Positions 33,041-42,439 of a stretch of 64,000 nucleotides of DNA are shown piece by piece. The stretch covers positions 186,001 through 250,000 of the forward strand of contig JADKHH010000023.1 of assembly GCA_016721905.1 (NCBI GenBank), given 5' to 3'. The position numbers and the translations under genes were made by a program. The stretch comes from Candidatus Opimibacter skivensis (GTDB lineage: Bacteria > Bacteroidota > Bacteroidia > Chitinophagales > Saprospiraceae). Positions within the stretch are counted from its first letter, which is position 1. Each line of letters begins with the position of its first letter. Below the pieces are notes generated by a model. It made no database searches, was not told the origin of the DNA, and saw nothing but the letters and a program-made list of their open reading frames with translations.

Positions 33041-33508
33041 ATGAAGACCAACTTTTTTGGGGAATACGAATGCAAACTGGACGAGAAAGGCCGATTAAGG
33101 CTGCCCTCGGCCATCCTCAATCAGTTGGGCGAAAACAACTCTCGTGAATTTGTGGCCAATAGAGGCTTTGAACGTTGCCTCTATCTTTTTCCAAAAGACG
33201 TCTGGACAGTAAAGCTCAATGAAGTCCAGGGCCTCAATGAATATCTCCCCGAAGTCAGGCAGTTTAAAAGGTACTTCTACAGAGGTGCCACGGAGTTTAC
33301 TCCAGACAAGGCTGACCGGATCCTACTACCGAAGATTTTACTTGACTACGCAGGTATCGACAAGACGTTGATCATCACGGCTGTCGGCGAATACCTCGAG
33401 GTATGGAATGCCGAAGCCTACAGGGATCTCATCAATACGGAGCCTGAGGATATTTCAGCCCTCGCTCAAAAGATCGCCCATCTCAGGACCAAAGGGTCCA
33501 ATGAGTGA
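33041..33508 (+). CDS. mraZ: Transcriptional regulator MraZ
   Basis: 155 residues with two SpoVT/AbrB-like repeats: GEYECKLDEKGRLRLPSAIL (residues ~6-26) and ATEFTPDKADRILLPKILLD (~83-102). MraZ forms a ring-shaped oligomer that binds TGGGN boxes and represses or modulates the dcw operon. Three such boxes lie directly upstream. The stop overlaps rsmH by eight bases, the usual order. Confidence 0.95.
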   Translation: MKTNFFGEYECKLDEKGRLRLPSAILNQLGENNSREFVANRGFERCLYLFPKDVWTVKLNEVQGLNEYLPEVRQFKRYFYRGATEFTPDKADRILLPKILLDYAGIDKTLIITAVGEYLEVWNAEAYRDLINTEPEDISALAQKIAHLRTKGSNE

Positions 33509-34412
33509 ATATCATGTGCCGGTGTTGCTGGGCCCATCGATTGATGGACTCGATATCAGGCCGGACGGAATATATGTGGATGTCACCTTCGGCGGAGGGG
33601 GACACGCACGAGAAATAGCAAACCGCCTGGATGACAAAGGTCATCTGTTTGTTTTTGACCAGGATGAAGATGCAGAGGCAAATCTCTGGGGAGCTGACAA
33701 TGTAACGCTGATCATTTCCAATTTCCGACACCTCACCAGGTGGATGAAATATTATGGAGTCAGTGGCCGCGTTGACGGAATCCTCGCAGACCTGGGTGTA
33801 TCGTCTCATCAGTTTGATGACCCTTCAAGAGGGTTTTCTTACCGGTATGATGAACCACTCGACATGCGAATGAACCAGCAGCAAACACTCACTGCAGCAG
33901 ATGTTGTCAATCAATATGATGCTACACAGTTGCAGGATGTTTTCTCAAAGTATGGAGAAGTAACGAATGCGAAAACGTTGGCTCAGCACATTTTAAAGGC
34001 AAGAGCAGGTAGTCCTATCAATACTACTGGCCAGCTGGCAGATGTCGCGGACCAATGTGTAAAAGGACTCAGAATGAGATACCTCTCGCAGTTGTTCCAG
34101 GCCCTACGCATCGAGATCAACGACGAAATGGGCGCCCTGAAAGCTTTGCTGATGAGTGCACATGAAGTCCTGAAGCCAGAAGGTAGAGTAGCAGTGATTT
34201 CATATCACTCCCTCGAAGACAGATTGGTCAAGAGATATTTTAAGTCAGGCAATTTCGAAGGAGAGCCTGATACAGATTTGTTTGGACGAAGAAAAGAATT
34301 GTGGGAAGTGATCACGCAGCGTCCGATTGAACCTGATGAAGAAGAGCAGCGAGTGAATCCGCGCTCAAGGAGCGCGAAACTCCGCATAGCGGAGAAAGTG
34401 AATAAAGAATAA
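33501..34412 (+). CDS. rsmH: 16S rRNA (cytosine-1402-N4)-methyltransferase
   Basis: 303 residues from ATG 33501, which gives MSEYHVPVLLGPSIDGLDI; the frame extends to 33408 inside mraZ but that part is not homologous. Methylates N4 of C1402 in 16S rRNA. Motifs: YVDVTFGGGGHAREIANRL (SAM site), DGILADLGVSSHQFDDPSRG, FSYRYDEPLDMRMN and VAVISYHSLEDRLVKRYF. Second gene of the dcw cluster. Confidence 0.95.
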   Translation: MSEYHVPVLLGPSIDGLDIRPDGIYVDVTFGGGGHAREIANRLDDKGHLFVFDQDEDAEANLWGADNVTLIISNFRHLTRWMKYYGVSGRVDGILADLGVSSHQFDDPSRGFSYRYDEPLDMRMNQQQTLTAADVVNQYDATQLQDVFSKYGEVTNAKTLAQHILKARAGSPINTTGQLADVADQCVKGLRMRYLSQLFQALRIEINDEMGALKALLMSAHEVLKPEGRVAVISYHSLEDRLVKRYFKSGNFEGEPDTDLFGRRKELWEVITQRPIEPDEEEQRVNPRSRSAKLRIAEKVNKE

Positions 34413-34665
34413 GAAAGCAGGATAAGAAGTGGGAAGTTGAAGTGAGAAGTGAAGAGTGAAGGTGGGTTATGCAAAACAGAGTTTTGTTGACACACAAACG
34501 TAGATACAATCTACGCTTAACAAGTTTACAAGCGTCCGTACGGATGCTTAACGAAAAGCACATAAGCACATAAGCTGATAAGCCAATAAGCTTTCCAGTT
34601 GAAAAGCAAACGAATAAAAAAAGAGAACTACAAAGAACTAACAACAATAAGTTACTGCGAAAAGT
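34413..34665. repeat. Intercistronic hairpin region in the dcw cluster
   Basis: This 253-bp gap between rsmH and ftsL is unusual in a cluster otherwise tightly packed. It holds AGTGAAG heptamers (34430-34462), a CAAAAC/GTTTTG hairpin (34472-34486), a hairpin with arms CGTAGAT/ATCTACG and loop ACA (34499-34515), the linker GCTTAACAAGTTT, then a palindrome with arms AAGCGTCCGT/ACGGATGCTT (34530-34549). The last two with the linker match the two-hairpin repeat family. Confidence 0.65.
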
Positions 34666-34959
34666 ATGCCAATTAAAAATTCACTCTATCGGTTGCTCGG
34701 GACGAAGATGATCTACAAGAATCTTCCCTTCCTGTACTTCCTGTGTGGATTGGGGGTCATCTATATCGGTAACGTGCATTTCGCGGAGCGGAATGTCAGG
34801 AAAGTTCAGGCCTTACAGCATGAACTCAGAGAACAAAGGTGGAGGTACATGACCGTAAAGTCGGAATTGATGTATCAGTCAACGCCTACAATGATTGAGC
34901 GCAGTGTCGCAGAGCAGGATTTACATTTCTTAACCCAAAACCCGGTCGTTATCCGTTGA
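34666..34959 (+). CDS. ftsL: FtsL-like divisome protein
   Basis: 97 residues. One membrane helix (LPFLYFLCGLGVIYIGNVHF, residues ~20-39) is followed by a periplasmic coiled coil (ERNVRKVQALQHELREQRWR, YMTVKSELMYQST). Size, topology and position between rsmH and ftsI are those of FtsL. In Bacteroidota the sequence is divergent (FtsL_2-like family). It should bridge FtsQ and FtsI/FtsW at the septum. Eight bases separate it from ftsI. Confidence 0.85.
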   Translation: MPIKNSLYRLLGTKMIYKNLPFLYFLCGLGVIYIGNVHFAERNVRKVQALQHELREQRWRYMTVKSELMYQSTPTMIERSVAEQDLHFLTQNPVVIR

Positions 34960-34966
34960 CCCGCAG

Positions 34967-37087
34967 ATGAAAGAAGTAAAAAGAGAACTACTGATCCGTG
35001 TTTATATCGTCGCGCTTGCGATGGTGGGCGTGGCCTGTATGCTCTTTTACAAAGCGGCAAAGATTTCAATCGTGGAAGGGGACCATTGGAGAGATATGGG
35101 GGATAGCCTCTATCTCAAATATGTACCGATCGTCGCGGATCGCGGAGATATCCTGGCAGCGGATGGAAGTCTGATGACGACTTCACTTCCATTCTTTGAT
35201 CTCCATGTGGATTTCAGGGCGGAGGGATTGCGTGAAGATATTTTTAAAGCGAATGTGGACAGCTTGGCCTATTACCTGACCAGATATGTCAATACATCGG
35301 TGAGCAAAACCCAGATGAGGGATTGGCTCATACAGAAAAGAAGAAACGGAGACAGGTATGCATTGCTTGCCAAAGGTGTGAGCATCCGCGACCTGGAACA
35401 GATAAAGACCTTCCCGATTTTCAGGTTGGGTAAGAACAAAGGCGGACTCATCATCGATCGTCAGCATGTGCGGGTGAAACCATATAAGTTGTTAGCCAGC
35501 AGAACTCTTGGACTGGATCGTGAGAATGCCCAGCAGATCGGACTCGAGCGCACCTTTGATGGTTATCTGAAAGGTGAAGAAGGACAACGGCTGATGCAGC
35601 GTGTGACAGGTGGTACCTGGATACCGGTGAGCAACCTTGCTGATCTTGAAGGACAACGTGGTGCAGATGTGGTAACGACTATCGATCCTGAAATACAGGA
35701 CATCGCGGAGTATGCCTTGCTGGCTGGACTTGAAAACAGTAGAGCAACCATGGGCACCGCCATCGTGATGGAAGTCGAGACAGGAGCGATCGTAGCTATC
35801 GCTAACCTTGGCGGAAAAGGCGGTGCTGGATATGATGAAGATTATAACTACGCAGTTGGTTTTTCTTCGGAGCCTGGTTCAACATTTAAACTAGCCAGTG
35901 CAATGGCACTGCTGGAAGATGAAGGAGCTGATACGAATACAGTAGTTGATCTCGGTGGAGGTTCCGGAAGGTTTTTTGACCGGACCATGAAGGATTCCAA
36001 GCCGCATGACATCTATGCCAGTGATCTCGCTGAAGCATTTGAGCTTTCGTCGAATGTAGGTATCGCCCGTCTGGTGCAGGAGTATTATGGACGTGATGGT
36101 CGCGCCGGACAGTTTGTCAAACGGATCCATGAAATGCATCTGCACGAACCAACAGGTATCGAGCTGGATGGTGAAGGTGCTCCGATGATCAAGGATCCTT
36201 CGAAAAAGGAAGACCGCTGGAGTGGAACAACACTGCCCTGGATGTCTACAGGATATGAATGCAGAATGACACCATTGCAGATACTGCGCTTTTATAATGC
36301 GGTAGCGAATGATGGAAAAATGATGAAGCCATATATCGTCTCTGAGATCACAAGAGAAGGAAGGACGATCAAGCGTTTCAGACCGGAAGTAGTAGATAGC
36401 CGTATAGCTTCTTCAACAACCATCAAGAAAGCACAGGCTTTATTGTTGGGTGTGGTGGAAAAGGGAACAGCAAAGGAATACAAGCCTGACCATTATATGT
36501 TTAGTGGTAAGACAGGTACAGCGCGTACAGATTATTATGATCCGAACAGTCCGCGCAAGCAATACATGGCATCTTTTGCGGGATATTTTCCTTCAGAGAA
36601 ACCAAAGTATAGTTGCATCGTGATGGTCTATGACCCTGTGGTAGGTGGCTTTTATGGCTCAACTTCAGCGTTACCCATTTTTAGGAAAATTGCTGACCGT
36701 TGCATGGGTATCAACAGGGAATTATTGGCAGAAGCAGAGTTGCCTGATACGGTAGCGTATCGTGATGGAATGCGGATGGCTGGATGGTCTAATAAAGATG
36801 AGCTGGATGAACTCGTGGATGAGTTGTCGCTGGATACAGAAGTAGAAGGACAAGGTGATTGGGCACGACTCACCGGTGGTAAAGAGATCGGGATGGAAGT
36901 GAAGAATGTGCTGGAGAAAAACATGATCCCAGAATTATATGGGATGGGGATCAGGGATGCAATCTATCTTCTGGAGAACAGGGGAATACATGTGAGTTAT
37001 CATGGTGTTGGACGAGTGAAAAGTCAGTCAGTCCAATCGGGGCAACCCATCATCAAAGGATCGAGTATTCATTTGACACTTGGGTGA
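34967..37087 (+). CDS. ftsI: Septal penicillin-binding protein with PASTA domain
   Basis: 706 residues. N-terminal membrane anchor (~10-28), then the dimerisation domain with DRGDILAADG at ~59. The transpeptidase has SxxK as SEPGSTFKLAS (~301), SxN as SSNVG (~361) and KTG as SGKTGTAR (~513). The C-terminal PASTA domain (~650-706) includes GMGIRDAIYLLENRGIHVSY. It crosslinks septal peptidoglycan with FtsW. The PASTA tail is typical of Bacteroidota and Firmicutes FtsI but not of E. coli. The stop is one base before murE. Confidence 0.95.
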   Translation: MKEVKRELLIRVYIVALAMVGVACMLFYKAAKISIVEGDHWRDMGDSLYLKYVPIVADRGDILAADGSLMTTSLPFFDLHVDFRAEGLREDIFKANVDSLAYYLTRYVNTSVSKTQMRDWLIQKRRNGDRYALLAKGVSIRDLEQIKTFPIFRLGKNKGGLIIDRQHVRVKPYKLLASRTLGLDRENAQQIGLERTFDGYLKGEEGQRLMQRVTGGTWIPVSNLADLEGQRGADVVTTIDPEIQDIAEYALLAGLENSRATMGTAIVMEVETGAIVAIANLGGKGGAGYDEDYNYAVGFSSEPGSTFKLASAMALLEDEGADTNTVVDLGGGSGRFFDRTMKDSKPHDIYASDLAEAFELSSNVGIARLVQEYYGRDGRAGQFVKRIHEMHLHEPTGIELDGEGAPMIKDPSKKEDRWSGTTLPWMSTGYECRMTPLQILRFYNAVANDGKMMKPYIVSEITREGRTIKRFRPEVVDSRIASSTTIKKAQALLLGVVEKGTAKEYKPDHYMFSGKTGTARTDYYDPNSPRKQYMASFAGYFPSEKPKYSCIVMVYDPVVGGFYGSTSALPIFRKIADRCMGINRELLAEAELPDTVAYRDGMRMAGWSNKDELDELVDELSLDTEVEGQGDWARLTGGKEIGMEVKNVLEKNMIPELYGMGIRDAIYLLENRGIHVSYHGVGRVKSQSVQSGQPIIKGSSIHLTLG

Positions 37088-37088
37088 T

Positions 37089-38537
37089 ATGACTATCAAA
37101 GAGTTGATCGTCAACATCCGTGTAAAAAATATACGAGGCGAAGTGGACCAGGCTGTTACAGCGATTCACTTTGATTCGAGAAAAGTAGTGCCGGGGTCAG
37201 TTTTTGTGGCGGTGAAAGGGAGAGCGACAGACGGACATATGTTCATTGACAAGGCGGTAGATCGTGGAGCTGTATGTGTGATCACAGAAGAAAGTGTGGA
37301 TCATATCAGTGAACATGTTTGTGTCATCACGGTGGAAAATTCTGCTGAGGTACTTGCAAAAATTGCAGGTGCCTTCTACGATCATCCATCCAGGAACCTG
37401 ACGATGGTCGGTGTGACGGGCACCAATGGAAAGACGACTGTAGCTACATTATTATTCAGGCTCTTCACCGAGTTAGGATACAAATGTGGATTGTTGTCTA
37501 CTATTGAAAACAGGATTGGAGATGAGGTAGAGCCAACTGGCTATACAACACCTGATGCTGTAGCGGTGCAGGAAACACTGGCAAGGATGATCGAAGCGGG
37601 ATGTACGCACGCCTTTATGGAAGTGAGTAGTCATGCGCTTGATCAGCACAGGGTGGATGGGATCGCGTGGGATGTGGCCATTTTTACCAATATCACGCAT
37701 GATCACCTGGATTATCATGGTGATTTCAAAACATACATACAAGCTAAAAAGATATTTTTCGATGGATTGAGTGCTCAGGCGTTTGCCTTAATCAACGCGG
37801 ATGACAAGCACGCTGAAGTCATGGTACAGAATACTGTTGCTAAGGTCTCAAATTACAGTCTTACCAAAATTGCTGATTTCAGGGCGCGCGTTATTGAAAA
37901 CCGCATTGACGGCTTGCAGCTCGAAGTGAACGGAATACCATTGCATGTGCGGTTAGTTGGAAAGTTCAACGCATCAAATCTCCTGGCCATTTATGGTGCA
38001 GCACTACTGCTGGGAGAGGATCGTGAACAGGTACTGACCGGGTTAAGCAAACTACAACCGGCAGAAGGTCGCTTTGACCTTGTGACGGGCAGCAAACAAG
38101 TATTTGCAGTGGTAGATTATGCCCACACGCCGGATGCACTGCACAACGTACTGAGCACTCTAATCCAGGTTAGACAAACCGGATCACGGATCATCTGCAT
38201 CGTCGGATGTGGTGGAGATCGTGACCGGACCAAGCGGCCTGAAATGGCCAGGATTGCGGCGACGCTTGCAGATCAGGTCATCCTGACATCAGATAATCCA
38301 AGGACAGAAAATCCTGAAGATATCCTGGATCAGATGTGGCCCGGTGTGCCGGCAGACAAGCAAGATCAGGCATTGCGGATATCAGACAGGAAGCAAGCTA
38401 TTCGCACAGGCGTGATGATGGCAAAGCCTGGAGACATCCTCCTGGTCGCAGGCAAGGGACATGAAAAATATCAGGAGATAAACGGTCACCGTTTTCCATT
38501 TGATGACAAAAAAGTGTTGGCGGAAGCGCTGGCATAG
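37089..38537 (+). CDS. murE: UDP-MurNAc-tripeptide synthetase
   Basis: 482 residues from ATG 37089, one base after the ftsI stop (a TTG nine bases earlier is the only other start). Adds the third residue to UDP-MurNAc-L-Ala-D-Glu. ATP site GVTGTNGKTTVATL at ~107. HALDQHRVDGIAWDVAIFTN and DHLDYHGDF follow, and C-terminal SDNPRTENPEDI carries the DNPR signature for meso-diaminopimelate, so this organism should have DAP-type peptidoglycan. A 147-bp gap precedes mraY. Confidence 0.95.
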   Translation: MTIKELIVNIRVKNIRGEVDQAVTAIHFDSRKVVPGSVFVAVKGRATDGHMFIDKAVDRGAVCVITEESVDHISEHVCVITVENSAEVLAKIAGAFYDHPSRNLTMVGVTGTNGKTTVATLLFRLFTELGYKCGLLSTIENRIGDEVEPTGYTTPDAVAVQETLARMIEAGCTHAFMEVSSHALDQHRVDGIAWDVAIFTNITHDHLDYHGDFKTYIQAKKIFFDGLSAQAFALINADDKHAEVMVQNTVAKVSNYSLTKIADFRARVIENRIDGLQLEVNGIPLHVRLVGKFNASNLLAIYGAALLLGEDREQVLTGLSKLQPAEGRFDLVTGSKQVFAVVDYAHTPDALHNVLSTLIQVRQTGSRIICIVGCGGDRDRTKRPEMARIAATLADQVILTSDNPRTENPEDILDQMWPGVPADKQDQALRISDRKQAIRTGVMMAKPGDILLVAGKGHEKYQEINGHRFPFDDKKVLAEALA

Positions 38538-38684
38538 AAGATATATAAGATAGGTTCTATTATCATTCTCAGGTTGGTTTTAGCAGTTGCAGCGGGTGAA
38601 TCCTTGCATGGAAAAGTTCATGAGGCCACCCGCTGGCATCTGCGTTTTCCGGAGAATTGAAAGAACAAAAAGTATTGAAGTAAA

Positions 38685-39944
38685 ATGTTGTACCACCTCT
38701 TTGAATATTTAGATCGGGAATTTGACTTGCCAGGTGCAGGTCTGTTTCGGTTTATTTCATTCAGGGCTGGTGTGGCGATCATGATTTCATTAATTATTTC
38801 CTTGTTGCTCGGCAACAGGATCATTCGTTCTTTGAAACGCCTGCAGATCGGAGAAACCGTTCGCGATCTGGGCCTGGAAGGTCAGAAGCAAAAAGAAGGT
38901 ACACCTACAATGGGTGGACTGATCATTTTGCTGGCGATACTGGTGCCTTGTTTATTACTCGCACGCCTTGACAATGTATACATCATCCTCATGGTGCTCA
39001 CCACGGTGTGGATGGGGGTCATCGGGTTTATAGATGACTACATCAAAGTCTTCAAGAAAAACAAGCAAGGACTTAAAGCTAAGTTTAAACTGTTTGGTCA
39101 GATTGTACTGGGAGTTATCGTTGGATTGACCATGCTGTTTCATCAAGATGTAGTCATCAGGCTTACGCCTGAAGAGGCTGCAGCCAATGGATATCAAGTC
39201 ATGCGACATGTCCAGATACATGATCAGACGGTAGCCGGTGAGTGGAAGGATATGGTGTATTGTAAATCATCCTTGACCAATGTTCCATTCTTCAAAGGCA
39301 ACCAGCTCGACTACCAAAGCTTTGTAGGCTTCATGGGAGATAATGCGCAAAACTGGATCTGGTTGATTTTTATTCCGCTGACAATCATCATCGTAACTGC
39401 GGTCAGCAATGGTTCTAATCTGACGGATGGACTCGATGGTTTAGCGACCGGTACCTCTGCGATCATTGGACTGGTGCTCGTGATCCTTTCGTACGTCAGT
39501 GGTAACGTGTTACTCGCAGATTACCTCAATATATTTTTCATCCCGTATTCAGGGGAGTTAGTGGTATTCAGCGCGTGTTTCCTGGGCGCTTGTATCGGAT
39601 TTCTGTGGTACAATTCCTTCCCTGCCAAAGTTTTTATGGGCGATACAGGTAGCCTGACCATAGGTGCTATTATCGCGGTGATGGCGATCGCGCTTCGGAA
39701 GGAATTATTACTACCCGTACTGTGTGGCATTTTCCTGATCGAAATCCTGTCCGTGATGATCCAGGTCTATTACTTCAAATACACGAAAAGAAAATATGGT
39801 GAAGGACGCCGGATATTCCGGATGTCCCCGCTGCATCATCACTTCCAGAAAGTTGGAATGCATGAGGCAAAAATTGTAACCCGTTTCTGGATTGTTGGCG
39901 TGATGCTGGCGGTTGTAACGCTCATCACCTTAAAAGTAAGGTAG
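38685..39944 (+). CDS. mraY: Phospho-MurNAc-pentapeptide transferase
   Basis: 419 residues, longer than the ~360 of E. coli. Ten membrane helices. Active-site motifs: KEGTPTMGGLIIL, FIDDYIKVFKKNKQGLKAKF, NGSNLTDGLDGLATG (DGLDG aspartates), FMGDTGSLTIGA and SPLHHHFQK. An insertion of ~60 residues (~155-215, with TPEEAAANGYQV and VAGEWKDMVYCKS) lies between helices 4 and 5, as in other Bacteroidota. Makes lipid I at the inner membrane. One base separates it from murD. Confidence 0.95.
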   Translation: MLYHLFEYLDREFDLPGAGLFRFISFRAGVAIMISLIISLLLGNRIIRSLKRLQIGETVRDLGLEGQKQKEGTPTMGGLIILLAILVPCLLLARLDNVYIILMVLTTVWMGVIGFIDDYIKVFKKNKQGLKAKFKLFGQIVLGVIVGLTMLFHQDVVIRLTPEEAAANGYQVMRHVQIHDQTVAGEWKDMVYCKSSLTNVPFFKGNQLDYQSFVGFMGDNAQNWIWLIFIPLTIIIVTAVSNGSNLTDGLDGLATGTSAIIGLVLVILSYVSGNVLLADYLNIFFIPYSGELVVFSACFLGACIGFLWYNSFPAKVFMGDTGSLTIGAIIAVMAIALRKELLLPVLCGIFLIEILSVMIQVYYFKYTKRKYGEGRRIFRMSPLHHHFQKVGMHEAKIVTRFWIVGVMLAVVTLITLKVR

Positions 39945-39945
39945 G

Positions 39946-41265
39946 ATGGGATTGAAAGTGGGTGTGCTGGGTGCCGGCATCAGTGGAATAGGAGCAGCAT
40001 TGCTGGCGAAATCAAGAGGACATGAAGTGTGGGTGAGTGATGGAATGGAGATCAAGGCAGAACGAAAAACAATTTTAGAACAACATAAGATCCCTTTTGA
40101 AGAAAAGGGACATCAACTTGAAAGACTGGTGGCGTGTGATATCATCATCAAAAGTCCGGGGATTGCTAATACAAGTGAGATCCTTCAGGCTTTGACAGAT
40201 GCCGGAAAGGAAATCATCGGGGAGATCGAGTGGGCTTACCGCAATGCGGATGGTAAGATCATCGGTATCACGGGGAGTAACGGAAAAACAACCACAACCG
40301 GATTGTGTCATCACTTTCTGCAAGCTGCAGGAATGGATGCCGCAAAAGTGGGCAATGTGGGTGAGGGTTTCTGTCATTTCCTCGCGGAGCATAACGCAGC
40401 CTGGTATGTGTGTGAGCTGAGTAGTTTTCAATTAGAGGATGTCGAAACATTTCGTCCTCGCATTGGAATCCTGCTCAACATCACCCCTGATCATCTCGAC
40501 AGGTATGAATACAGCCTGGATAAATATGCTGATGCGAAGATGCGGATGATGCGGAATATGACCGAAGAAGATACACTGATCTACAATGCGATGGACCCTG
40601 TGACGGTCGCTAAAGTGATCGGTGCGGAAAGTGAGGAAAGACTGTGGTCTATCCGTGAGACGGATCTGATCGGTGATGATAAGGTGTATGTCAAAGATGA
40701 CCTGGTGCTAGACCTTTCTACATCAAGGCTGATGGGACGGCACAATCAGGTAAATGTGATTGCAGCGGCAAGAGCAGCTTTGCTGGCAGGTTGTCCGGCA
40801 GAAAGCCTGCAGTCATCACTTGAATCCTTTGTGAATGAATCACATCGGATGGAACTGGTAGGAGAGCATGAAGGCGTGAGATATATCAATGACAGCAAAG
40901 CCACCAATGTAGATGCAGTCTACTACGCACTCGGGGCGATGAAAACCCCGGTGATCTGGATTGTAGGCGGGCAGGACAAAGGAAATGACTACGGGCCCAT
41001 TATGGACCTGGTTAAAAATAAAGTCAAGGCAATCATTTGCCTTGGCCTGGATAATAAAAAATTAATTGATGCTTTTTCGACAGAGGTCTACTTTTTATCA
41101 GAAACTACAACGATGCGCGAAGCAGTCCGTCGAGCTGCTTCGCATGCATCTTTTGGAGATACGGTTTTATTATCTCCCGCCTGTGCAAGTTTTGACTTGT
41201 TCAGAGATTATAAGGACAGAGGGGATCAGTTTAAAAATGAAGTGAATGCATTGAGTCATGTATAA
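39946..41265 (+). CDS. murD: UDP-MurNAc-L-Ala:D-Glu ligase
   Basis: 439 residues. It begins KVGVLGAGISGIGAALLAKS (Rossmann-like UDP-binding domain). The ATP site is GITGSNGKTTTTGLCHHF (~108), and the central domain has ELSSFQLEDVETFRPRIGIL and NITPDHLDRYEYSLDKYADA. The C-domain holds INDSKATNVDAVYYAL and LLSPACASFDLFRDYKDRGD. Standard MurD order and length. The stop overlaps ftsW by eight bases. Confidence 0.95.
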   Translation: MGLKVGVLGAGISGIGAALLAKSRGHEVWVSDGMEIKAERKTILEQHKIPFEEKGHQLERLVACDIIIKSPGIANTSEILQALTDAGKEIIGEIEWAYRNADGKIIGITGSNGKTTTTGLCHHFLQAAGMDAAKVGNVGEGFCHFLAEHNAAWYVCELSSFQLEDVETFRPRIGILLNITPDHLDRYEYSLDKYADAKMRMMRNMTEEDTLIYNAMDPVTVAKVIGAESEERLWSIRETDLIGDDKVYVKDDLVLDLSTSRLMGRHNQVNVIAAARAALLAGCPAESLQSSLESFVNESHRMELVGEHEGVRYINDSKATNVDAVYYALGAMKTPVIWIVGGQDKGNDYGPIMDLVKNKVKAIICLGLDNKKLIDAFSTEVYFLSETTTMREAVRRAASHASFGDTVLLSPACASFDLFRDYKDRGDQFKNEVNALSHV

Positions 41266-42439
41266 AGCAATTCATATAGCAAAAAACCTCAAGGGTGACC
41301 GCAGTATCTGGGTCATCGTGGCATTGCTATGTCTGGCTTCGATTCTTGCAGTGTATAGCTCCACCGGAACGATTGCCTTCAAGTACAACGGTGGCCATGC
41401 AGAAATTCACCTCATCAAGCACATGGTGATTGCCATGGTCGGATTGTTCCTGACGTATCTCTGTTATAATACACATTATACAGTTTACTCCAAACTGGCC
41501 CCGATCCTGTTTGTGATTTCGATTCCCTTGCTGTTGTATACGATGCTGTTTGGTCCGGAGATCAATGATGCGCGCAGATGGATTTCGATTCCGGGGATAG
41601 GTCTTAGTTTCCAGACTTCAGATATAGCTTCGATTGCCCTCATCATGTATATCGCCAGGTCGATATCGATGAAGCAGGATGTGATCAAGGATTTCAAGAG
41701 TGCTTTTCTTCCGCTCATGATGCCGATTATTCTCGTTTGCGGATTGATTGCGCCTAATAACTTAAGTACAGCTATGCTCCTCTTCATGACATCGATGACC
41801 TTGATGTTTATCGGAAGGGTGCATTTGAAATATATATTCCTCCTCGTGTTACTGGGTGCAGGGTTCCTGGGTGGTTTGGTATTACTGGGCATGGTCTTTC
41901 CGGATGCAGTCAGGGTAGAGACATGGACAAGCCGCTTTGGCGAATTCTTCAGTAATGCAGATGGTGGATACCAGATACAGCAGGCCAAGATTGCCATCGC
42001 AGATGGTGGTTGGTTTGGTGTTGGTCCCGGATTGAGTACGCAGCGCAATTACCTGCCCTATTCTTACGCGGATTTTATCTACGCAATTATATGTGAAGAG
42101 TACGGACTCTTTGGCGGATTGATCATCATCTTCCTGTTCCTGCTGCTCTTTTTAAAATGCACCTCGATGGTGACGCGCAGTCCAAAGACATTCGGGGCTT
42201 TGCTGGCCATGGGGTTGTGCCTTAATATCGTCATACAGGCATTTGCAAACATTGCGGTCTCCGTCAATCTCGTACCAGTCACAGGTTTGACATTGCCATT
42301 GGTGAGTAAAGGAGGAACGTCGATGCTGATCACCTGTATTGCGTTTGGAATGATACTGAGTGTTAGCCGGTTTATTGAACAATCGGCGAGTGATGTTGGA
42401 AAAGTTGAAATAAAACCTCTCGATGAAAGTCATCATTAG
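41258..42439 (+). CDS. ftsW: Septal SEDS glycosyltransferase FtsW
   Basis: 393 residues, ten membrane helices. SEDS motifs: GPEINDARRWISIPGIGLSF (with the conserved Arg-Trp), then GYQIQQAKIAIADGGWFGVG and GPGLSTQRNYLPYSYADFIY-type loop, and SVNLVPVTGLTLPLVSKGGT near the end. Polymerises lipid II into septal glycan with FtsI. It overlaps murD upstream (8 bp) and murG downstream (17 bp). Confidence 0.94.
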   Translation: MYKAIHIAKNLKGDRSIWVIVALLCLASILAVYSSTGTIAFKYNGGHAEIHLIKHMVIAMVGLFLTYLCYNTHYTVYSKLAPILFVISIPLLLYTMLFGPEINDARRWISIPGIGLSFQTSDIASIALIMYIARSISMKQDVIKDFKSAFLPLMMPIILVCGLIAPNNLSTAMLLFMTSMTLMFIGRVHLKYIFLLVLLGAGFLGGLVLLGMVFPDAVRVETWTSRFGEFFSNADGGYQIQQAKIAIADGGWFGVGPGLSTQRNYLPYSYADFIYAIICEEYGLFGGLIIIFLFLLLFLKCTSMVTRSPKTFGALLAMGLCLNIVIQAFANIAVSVNLVPVTGLTLPLVSKGGTSMLITCIAFGMILSVSRFIEQSASDVGKVEIKPLDESHH

